Source of the DNA: Bryobacterales bacterium
GTDB taxonomy: Bacteria; Acidobacteriota; Terriglobia; Bryobacterales; Bryobacteraceae
Reading direction: 5' to 3'
Length of the DNA stretch: 11,367 nucleotides
NCBI GenBank assembly: GCA_025456495.1
Contig: JALOKO010000064.1
Coordinates: forward strand, 1-11,367
Part shown: one piece after another, positions 1 through 4,820 of the stretch
How positions within the stretch are numbered: position 1 is the stretch's first letter
Layout of the letters: each line of letters starts with the position of its first letter
Position numbers and translations under genes: made by a program
Notes under the pieces: generated by a model
Told to the model about the DNA's origin: nothing
The model's input: only the letters and a program-made list of their open reading frames with translations
Database searches by the model: none

Positions 1-896
1 GCGCTTTGTCCCACGTAGGGCAGACCGTTGGGCAGGGGCAGATTCGCCAGTTCGGCAATGAAGCGCGCCACCCCGGTAAGGTTGCGCAGACGCTCAGCGC
101 CCAGCACCTCGAAGCCCATCTTGAGTTCCAGGTTTGCGATCACCGCTCCCAGGTTGGCGTTGCCGCAGCGCTCGCCATAGCCGTTCAGGCATCCCTGGAC
201 ATGGGTGGCGCCTTCGCGCACGGCGGCCAGGGAATTGGCCACCCCCAAGCCGGAATCGTCGTGGGTATGAATCCCAATCAGCCCGGCAAAACGGCTGCGG
301 ACATCGGCAACGATGGCAGCCACTTCGTGGGGCATGGTGCCGCCGTTGGTATCGCAGAGGCACAACACATCGGCGCCTGCTTCGGCGGCGGCATCCAGGG
401 CGCGCAGGGCGAAGTCGCGATTGCCCTTGTAGCCGTCAAAGAAGTGTTCCGCGTCGAAGATCACCTCGCGGCCGTCCCGCTTAAGGACACCCACAGTTTC
501 GCGGATGAGCACCTGATTTTCCGCTTCGCTCACGCCCAGGGCCTTCTGGGTGTGGAGGTCCCAGGTCTTGCCAAAGACGCACACAGCGGGGGTTTGCGCT
601 TCCAGCAGACAGCGCACATTGGGGTCAGTCTCCACTGTGTGCTTGGCGAAGCGGGTGCTGCCAAAGGCGGAGAGCTTAGCGTGCTTCCATTTAAGATGCC
701 GCGCACGTTCAAAGAACTCTTTGTCCTTGGGATTAGAACCCGGCCAGCCGCCCTCAATGTAGTCAACACCGAGTTGGTCCAGCTTCTCCGCGATGGCCAG
801 CTTGTCATCCACGGAAAAGGAGACTGCTTCGCCCTGCGTGCCGTCCCGAAGCGTGGTGTCGAGAACGAAGATGCGTGTCTTGGGGCTGGATGTCAT
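1..896 (-). CDS. cimA: Citramalate synthase (CimA type), N-terminal part, cut by window edge
   Basis: This enzyme of the alpha-isopropylmalate/homocitrate synthase superfamily condenses pyruvate with acetyl-CoA to give (R)-citramalate, opening the pyruvate route to 2-oxobutyrate and isoleucine. It is cytoplasmic. 298 codons are visible; the frame is open to the edge, so the C-terminal regulatory part is missing (family members are usually a little over 500 residues). Visible signatures are the N-terminal DTTLRDGTQGE at residues 13-23, with the metal-binding Asp and catalytic Arg, then IEGGWPGSNPKD, the metal-binding HTHDD at 210-214, and the NGYGERCGNANL block at 238-249. The GTQGE and EGGWPGSNPKD wording fits CimA better than LeuA or homocitrate synthase. 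The start is ATG at 896, with AAGGGA seven bases upstream. It is the last visible gene of the ilvBNC-cimA operon, after a 63-base gap containing a strong hairpin. The CimA call is firm on motifs; substrate choice over LeuA is family inference. Confidence 0.88.
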   Translation of the reverse strand, partial: MTSSPKTRIFVLDTTLRDGTQGEAVSFSVDDKLAIAEKLDQLGVDYIEGGWPGSNPKDKEFFERARHLKWKHAKLSAFGSTRFAKHTVETDPNVRCLLEAQTPAVCVFGKTWDLHTQKALGVSEAENQVLIRETVGVLKRDGREVIFDAEHFFDGYKGNRDFALRALDAAAEAGADVLCLCDTNGGTMPHEVAAIVADVRSRFAGLIGIHTHDDSGLGVANSLAAVREGATHVQGCLNGYGERCGNANLGAVIANLELKMGFEVLGAERLRNLTGVARFIAELANLPLPNGLPYVGQS

Positions 897-903
897 GGAA
901 CAA

Positions 904-909
904 TCCCTT
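904..909 (-). promoter_or_regulatory. Shine-Dalgarno site of cimA
   Basis: AAGGGA on the minus strand lies seven bases before the ATG at 896. It supports that start and lies just downstream of the ilvC-cimA hairpin, so cimA has its own ribosome entry outside the stem. Confidence 0.6.
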
Positions 910-921
910 GGCGGAAATGCA

Positions 922-952
922 GCGAGGCGGCCGGGGATGCCGGCCGCCTCGC
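922..952 (-). other. Perfect 13-bp hairpin between ilvC and cimA
   Basis: On the minus strand the arms GCGAGGCGGCCGG and CCGGCCGCCTCGC are perfect complements around a five-base loop, eight bases after the ilvC stop codon. The next bases are TGCATTTCC, so there is no U-tract and it is not a normal intrinsic terminator. It may partly stop transcription, act as a processing or 3'-end stability element for ilvBNC mRNA, or separate the expression levels of ilvC and cimA. The pairing is seen directly; the role is inference. Confidence 0.7.
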
Positions 953-959
953 CACGGGG

Positions 960-2000
960 TTACTGGTTGGCTGGCGTTTCCGCTTCCAGCGGGACGCCTG
1001 CTTCCTTGGCGCGCTTCAGGAAGGGCATCATGGCGCGGAGTTCCTTGCCCACCACCTCGATGGGAAGGTTCTTGCCCGCATCACGCATGGCCAGGAACTT
1101 GGCGCGTCCGGCGCGGTTTTCGTCCATCCACTCGCGGGCGAACTGGCCGCTTTGGATCTCGGCCAGGATCTTCCGCATTTCGGCGCGCGTCTGGTCGTTC
1201 ACCACACGCGGACCCCGGCTATAGTCGCCGTACTCGGCGGTATCGGAAACCGAGTAGCGCATGTAGCCCAAACCGCCCTCATAGATGAGATCGACGATCA
1301 GCTTCAGTTCGTGGAGACACTCAAAGTAGGCGATCTCCGGGGCATAACCTGCTTCAGTGAGCGTTTCAAAGCCAGCGCGGATGAGTTCGCTGACGCCGCC
1401 GCACAACACCACCTGCTCGCCGAAGAGGTCGCTTTCGGTCTCTTCCTTGAAGCTGGTTTCAATCACGCCGGCCTTCAGACAGCCCAGGCCCAGGGCGTAG
1501 GCCAACGCGTTCTGCTTGGCGTTGCCTGAGGCATCCTGATGTACGGCCAGCAGGCCGGGGACGCCCACGCCCTCAGTGTACAGCTCGCGCACGCGATGGC
1601 CCGGGCTCTTGGGAGCGATCATCGACACGTCGATGAAGTCCGGCGGCACAATCTCCTTGAAGTGAATGGAGAAGCCGTGGGCGAACATTAGCGTGTTGCC
1701 GGGCTGGAGGCCGGGGGCGATGTGATCCCGGTAAAGGTCAGACTGCAGATGGTCAGACACCAGCACCATGATGGTGTCGGCCATCTTGGCGGCTTCGGCG
1801 ACGGTGGCCACCTTCAGGCCCGCGGCTTCCGCTTTGGCCCAGCTCTTTGAGCCCTCATACAGGCCAACCACCACATCCAGGCCCGAATCGCGCAGGTTTA
1901 AGGCGTGCGCGTGTCCCTGGCTGCCGTAGCCAATGACGGCGATGGTCTTATCCTTCAGGAAAGACAGATCGCCATCCTTCTCGTAGTATCGGTTAAGCAT
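960..2000 (-). CDS. ilvC: Ketol-acid reductoisomerase, class I
   Basis: IlvC isomerises and reduces 2-acetolactate and 2-aceto-2-hydroxybutyrate to the dihydroxy acids of valine/leucine and isoleucine synthesis, using NAD(P)H and Mg2+. At 346 residues it is a short, class I enzyme. The Rossmann motif GYGSQGHAHALNL is at residues 24-36. The conserved MIAPKSPGHRVR follows at 127-138. The acidic metal ligands are seen as D191 and E195 in DLFGE and E227 and E231 in ECLHE, and S252 lies in SVSDTAEYG. The cofactor loop reads GLYEGSKSW (46-54), where many NADPH enzymes have GLRxGS, so NADPH preference is not certain. VSDHLQSDLY has Ser where a Pro is common. The start ATG at 2000 overlaps the ilvN stop by eight bases (ATGCTTAA), which implies translational coupling. 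The product should be a cytoplasmic housekeeping enzyme. Confidence 0.97.
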   Translation of the reverse strand: MLNRYYEKDGDLSFLKDKTIAVIGYGSQGHAHALNLRDSGLDVVVGLYEGSKSWAKAEAAGLKVATVAEAAKMADTIMVLVSDHLQSDLYRDHIAPGLQPGNTLMFAHGFSIHFKEIVPPDFIDVSMIAPKSPGHRVRELYTEGVGVPGLLAVHQDASGNAKQNALAYALGLGCLKAGVIETSFKEETESDLFGEQVVLCGGVSELIRAGFETLTEAGYAPEIAYFECLHELKLIVDLIYEGGLGYMRYSVSDTAEYGDYSRGPRVVNDQTRAEMRKILAEIQSGQFAREWMDENRAGRAKFLAMRDAGKNLPIEVVGKELRAMMPFLKRAKEAGVPLEAETPANQ

Positions 2001-2553
2001 TTACGACTTCGTCCTTTTCGGTGTAGTTGCCGGCCTCGCCAGCCGCCGTGGGGATGGGGGGCGCCAGCTTCAGCTTCTTGGCTTCCAGAGAGACAGCGGC
2101 TACGCCAGACCGAGTGACCTCGATTTCGCCGTAGCCCTGCAACACTGCGATGAACTCTTCCAGCTTCTCGGTGGCGCCGGTGACCTCCAGGACAAAGCCC
2201 TCGACGGAGGAATCCACCACGCGGGCGTGGAAGATTTCGGCCTCCTTCAGGATGGCTGTCCGGTTCTCGCGTGGAGCACGCACGCGGATGAGCACCAATT
2301 CATGGCAGATGGATGGCGCGTCGGTGAGGTCGCTGGCCTGCAGCACGTTGATGAGGCGGTTCATCTGCTTGATCACCAACTTGCGCAGACTGGGGTCCAC
2401 GTCCACCACAATGGTCATGCGTGAAAGGACCGGATCCAGGGTACGAGCCACGGTGAGGCTCTCAATGTTGTAGCCGCGCGCGCTCAGGAGTCCGGTGATG
2501 CGCATCAGCGCGCCGGGCTTGTTTTCAACGAGCAAGGAAATCACTTGTAGCAT
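1993..2553 (-). CDS. ilvN: Acetohydroxyacid synthase small (regulatory) subunit
   Basis: This is the regulatory partner of IlvB: it stimulates catalysis and carries valine feedback inhibition. The N-terminal ACT domain is clear from residue 3, with VENKPGALMRITGLLSARG at 9-27 and NIESLTV at 29-35. N11, G14 and N29 match positions of E. coli IlvH known for valine binding, so feedback control is probably intact. A C-terminal ALS small-subunit domain follows (about 80-160), then a Lys/Ala/Pro-rich tail. Length is 186 residues against about 163 for E. coli IlvH. I chose ATG 2553 because AGGAGA sits six bases upstream and the protein then begins directly on the ACT strand; an in-frame TTG at 2571 would only add six residues encoded by the ribosome site. 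It lies 18 bases after ilvB and overlaps ilvC by eight. Confidence 0.95.
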   Translation of the reverse strand: MLQVISLLVENKPGALMRITGLLSARGYNIESLTVARTLDPVLSRMTIVVDVDPSLRKLVIKQMNRLINVLQASDLTDAPSICHELVLIRVRAPRENRTAILKEAEIFHARVVDSSVEGFVLEVTGATEKLEEFIAVLQGYGEIEVTRSGVAAVSLEAKKLKLAPPIPTAAGEAGNYTEKDEVVNA

Positions 2554-2559
2554 GAGGGT

Positions 2560-2565
2560 TCTCCT
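2560..2565 (-). promoter_or_regulatory. Shine-Dalgarno site deciding the ilvN start
   Basis: AGGAGA on the minus strand, six bases before ATG 2553, in the 18-base ilvB-ilvN gap. It argues against starting at TTG 2571, which would place this site inside the coding region. Confidence 0.7.
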
Positions 2566-2571
2566 GAGCAA

Positions 2572-4299
2572 TTAGGGCACCGGAACGGGATTGGGTTGCG
2601 AGAGCACCATTTCGTTGATGGCTCCGCCAGCGGGCACCATGGGGTACACGTTTTCGAAGGGGCTCACCTCAATGTTCAGCAGGTAAGGGCCAGGCTCGGC
2701 AACCGCGGCTTCCAACACTCCGCGCAGGTGCTCCGGCTTCTTCACTGTGCGTCCCGGAATGCCGTAGGCGGCGCCGAGATGCTCCACTTCGGGGAACGAA
2801 GACATGGTGGACGCGGAGAGGCGGTTGTTGAAGAATAGCTCCTGCCACTGACGCACCATTCCCAGGTATCCGTTGTTCATCACCACGATCTTGATCGGCA
2901 GCCGTTCAGCGGCAATCGTGGCCAGTTCGGGCAGGGACATCTGGAAGCCGCCATCGCCCAGAACAGCGAAGACCAGCTTATCGGGGAAGGCCAATTGCGC
3001 ACCCATCGCGGATGGCAGGCCGAAGCCCATTGAGCCCAATCCGCCGGAGTTGATCCAGAGGCGCGGGGCGTCGTAGCGGATCAGTTGAGCGGCCCACATC
3101 TGGTGCTGGCCGACATCGGATGTGACAATCGCCTTACCATCGGAGAGGCGGTTGATTTCCGCCATCAGGTGCTGCGGCTTGATTTCCGTGTCGCTGAAGA
3201 CGGGCTCCAGCGGATGCTCAGCCTTCCAGTCAGCAATCTGCTGGCGCCAAGCGGAGCGGGCATCGGCGGACTTGGGCGCAAGTTCCGGCTCCAGTTCGCG
3301 GAGAGCCTTATTCACCTTCTTCATGACGCGCTTGCAATCCCCCACGATGGGCAGGTCCGCCACACGGTTCTTGCCGATTTCCGCGGGGTCAATGTCCACG
3401 TGAATCACGCGGGCATAGGGGGCGAAGTCCTTCAGGCGACCGGTGACACGATCGTCGAAGCGGACACCCAGCGCGATGAGCAGGTCTGTGTTGTACATGC
3501 CCATGTTGGCGGCATAACTGCCGTGCATACCGGGCATGCTAATGAAGTTCGGATGTTTGCCAGGAAGAGCGCCCAGGCCCATCAGCGTGTTGACGCAAGG
3601 GGCATCCAGGATCTCCACCAGTTCGCGCAATTCCTCATGCGCCCCCGAGTGAATGATGCCGCCGCCGGCATACACCATCGGCCGTTCGGCTTCCCACATC
3701 ATCTGCGCGGCGCGACGAATCTGGCCAACGTGCCCATCCAGCACCAGCTTGTAGCCAGGCAGATGGATTGCCTTTAGCGGCTGATAATGCGCCTGGCCGA
3801 GGAAGATGTCCTTGGGGATGTCCACCAGGACCGGTCCTGGACGGCCACTCGCGGCGATATAAAATGCCTCGTGGACAATCTGCGGCAGATCATTGATGTC
3901 CTTCACCAGGTAGTTGTGTTTGGTGCAGGAGCGGGTGATGCCAAAGGTATCAGCCTCCTGGAACGCATCGCTACCAATCAGCTTGTTGGGCACCTGGCCA
4001 GTGATGGCAACGATGGGGATAGAGTCCAGCAGTGCATCCACCAGACCGGTCACCAGATTGGTGGCGCCGGGGCCTGAGGTGGCGCAGCAGACACCCACCT
4101 TACCGGTGGCGCGGGCGTAGCCTTGAGCGGCAAACGCGGCGTTCTGTTCGTGCCGTACCAGGATGTGCCGGACCTCATGTTCGTAGAGGGCGTCATACAA
4201 GGGCAGCGTGACGCCGCCCGGATACCCAAAAATTGCTTCCACGCCTTCATGCACAAGGCAATCCAGCAAAATGCGGGCGCCATTCATCAACGTAGCCAT
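2572..4299 (-). CDS. ilvB: Acetohydroxyacid synthase large (catalytic) subunit
   Basis: This ThDP-, FAD- and Mg2+-dependent enzyme joins two pyruvates to 2-acetolactate, or pyruvate and 2-oxobutyrate to 2-aceto-2-hydroxybutyrate. It is the committed step for valine, leucine and isoleucine, and it works with IlvN. In the 575-residue form, the N-terminal ThDP domain has FGYPGG at 24-29 and the catalytic Glu51 in VRHEQNAA. The middle FAD-type domain follows, then the C-terminal ThDP/Mg motif from GDGGFQ (about 448) to MNNGYLG (about 474). The end PMVPAGGAINEMV is typical of the family. I prefer ATG 4299 because the protein then starts a few residues before ILLDCLVHEG, as in other AHAS proteins. 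The frame stays open to a TTG at 4374, but the added 25 residues resemble no AHAS N-terminus. The ribosome site is weak: GGGAG lies 14 bases upstream. First structural gene of the operon, behind an attenuator. Confidence 0.95.
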   Translation of the reverse strand: MATLMNGARILLDCLVHEGVEAIFGYPGGVTLPLYDALYEHEVRHILVRHEQNAAFAAQGYARATGKVGVCCATSGPGATNLVTGLVDALLDSIPIVAITGQVPNKLIGSDAFQEADTFGITRSCTKHNYLVKDINDLPQIVHEAFYIAASGRPGPVLVDIPKDIFLGQAHYQPLKAIHLPGYKLVLDGHVGQIRRAAQMMWEAERPMVYAGGGIIHSGAHEELRELVEILDAPCVNTLMGLGALPGKHPNFISMPGMHGSYAANMGMYNTDLLIALGVRFDDRVTGRLKDFAPYARVIHVDIDPAEIGKNRVADLPIVGDCKRVMKKVNKALRELEPELAPKSADARSAWRQQIADWKAEHPLEPVFSDTEIKPQHLMAEINRLSDGKAIVTSDVGQHQMWAAQLIRYDAPRLWINSGGLGSMGFGLPSAMGAQLAFPDKLVFAVLGDGGFQMSLPELATIAAERLPIKIVVMNNGYLGMVRQWQELFFNNRLSASTMSSFPEVEHLGAAYGIPGRTVKKPEHLRGVLEAAVAEPGPYLLNIEVSPFENVYPMVPAGGAINEMVLSQPNPVPVP

Positions 4300-4437
4300 A
4301 AGCGCGTATCCATCTCCCAGCAAACAAATATTGAACGCAAGAACCCGAACTCGATCCGACAGGCAGCGCAGCAACAGTGGCTACGCCATCTCATCCAAGC
4401 GCGCGAAACCCACAACAAGGCGGCGCGCCGGGCCAAC
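4300..4437 (-). other. Leader RNA between attenuator and ilvB
   Basis: About 138 bases of apparent untranslated leader lie between the U-tract of the attenuator terminator and the ilvB start. I see no gene here. It includes a GGCGCGCC palindrome just after the terminator and a short A+T-rich stretch near 4325-4335 that could hold a secondary promoter, but no convincing -35/-10 pair was found. An in-frame extension of ilvB to TTG 4374 crosses part of it and is judged untranslated. Confidence 0.5.
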
Positions 4438-4476
4438 AAAAAAGGCCGTCGGCTGGGTGGTTACCCGCCGACGGCC
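4438..4476 (-). terminator. Rho-independent terminator of the ilv attenuator
   Basis: On the minus strand GGCCGTCGGC (4476-4467) pairs perfectly with GCCGACGGCC (4453-4444). An inner GGG/CCC extends the stem to 13 pairs with a single bulged A, and the loop is short. Six T follow at once (4443-4438). This is a textbook intrinsic terminator, oriented to stop transcripts entering ilvB. Its place between a valine-rich leader ORF and ilvB marks it as an attenuator, not the end of another gene: no other minus-strand gene lies upstream of it. Confidence 0.93.
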
Positions 4477-4511
4477 CTGAAGTAAAACTCGTGGTCCGTT
4501 CAGGCAGGCGG
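4465..4511 (-). promoter_or_regulatory. Candidate antiterminator of the ilv attenuator
   Basis: On the minus strand CCGCC (4511-4507) and CCTGAA (4504-4499), which span the last leader codons and the TGA stop, can pair with GGCGG (4469-4465) and TTCAGG (4481-4476). The partners run into and through the 5' arm of the terminator stem, so the two folds exclude each other. A ribosome halted at the leader stop would cover the first strand and let the terminator form. A ribosome stalled on the valine codons upstream would leave it free. The pairing was found by hand, with an asymmetric internal loop, and folding energies were not computed. Confidence 0.6.
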
Positions 4512-4580
4512 CAGAAGGCCTACTACTACGTAGCGGCCTACTACGACGCGAATCGATACCAGTGAACGGGTGATGACCAT
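4500..4580 (-). CDS. Branched-chain amino acid leader peptide (ivbL/ilvL-like)
   Basis: A 26-codon ORF from ATG 4580 to TGA 4500, ending 23 bases before the terminator stem. It begins MVITRSLVSI, and residues 11-21 read RVVVGRYVVVG before LLPPA. Eight residues are Val (2, 8, 12-14, 18-20), two Ile and three Leu, exactly the amino acids made by the operon. Two VVG blocks sit on a repeated GTAGTAGGCC. Known parallels are E. coli IvbL and the short ilvB leader of Corynebacterium glutamicum. The peptide is expected to have no function of its own: translation speed over the Val run would decide between terminator and antiterminator. The start is not settled. ATG 4580 lacks a clear ribosome site, while an in-frame TTG at 4592 has AGG five bases upstream and would add four residues. 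The coding role is inferred from composition and position. Confidence 0.85.
   Translation of the reverse strand: MVITRSLVSIRVVVGRYVVVGLLPPA
4513..4542 (-). other. Candidate 1:2 (pause) hairpin within the leader ORF
   Basis: AGTAGGCC (4542-4535) can pair with GGCCTTCT (4520-4513) on the minus strand with one U-U mismatch, around a 14-base loop that carries the second Val run. In the classical attenuation model such a hairpin pauses polymerase and synchronises it with the leader ribosome. It rests on the repeated GGCC and is the weakest part of the model. Confidence 0.4.
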
Positions 4581-4694
4581 ACAAACCAACAAAGAAACCT
4601 GCGTGCCGGTTACGGATCACGCCAAACGGCGCTCCAAGGAACCAACAAGTTCTACGGTAGCCCAAAAGCGCAGTAAATGCAAGAAGGGAGCGGG

Positions 4695-4723
4695 ATTAAA
4701 TGTTCTTATGGCGGTATTACCAA
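4695..4723 (-). promoter_or_regulatory. Candidate promoter of the ilv leader and operon
   Basis: On the minus strand TTGGTA (4723-4718) and TTTAAT (4700-4695) are separated by 17 bases, giving 4/6 and 5/6 matches to the sigma-70-type consensus. Transcription would start near 4688, leaving about 108 bases before the leader ATG. It is the best candidate found in the divergent gap, but acidobacterial promoters are not well defined. Confidence 0.45.
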
Positions 4724-4820
4724 TCGGCGGTCGCCCAGCCCGCCAGCACCAAGCGCCAAGCCACGGTGAAGCACTTCGTGCGCGAGGGCAGGATGCGAAG
4801 GCCCCGTGGCGGAAGCTACA

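Noticed and set aside
1..896. LeuA (2-isopropylmalate synthase) as the identity of the left-edge gene
   Set aside because: The GTQGE and EGGWPGSNPKD motifs match CimA-type proteins; the LeuA option stays open only because the C-terminal half is missing.
6..1529. Long plus-strand open frame of 507 codons
   Set aside because: It is antisense to cimA and ilvC, both with clear family motifs; it spans two genes and their gap and shows no domain I recognise. High G+C coding DNA often leaves such frames open on the other strand.
3085..3777. Plus-strand frame of 230 codons opposite ilvB
   Set aside because: It is antisense to the catalytic subunit, His/Val/Gly-rich as shadows are, with no motif or ribosome site.
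4300..4374. 25-residue N-terminal extension of IlvB from TTG 4374
   Set aside because: The extension has no AHAS similarity and no ribosome site; ATG 4299 gives the usual family N-terminus.
4381..4665. Minus-strand 94-codon ORF covering the ilv leader in another frame
   Set aside because: It reads through the terminator stem and is Arg-rich without domain features. The 26-codon Val-rich frame explains the region better.
4300..4688. T-box riboswitch in front of ilvB
   Set aside because: No T-box consensus or specifier stem was seen, and the Val-rich ORF with terminator and antiterminator accounts for the leader without it.
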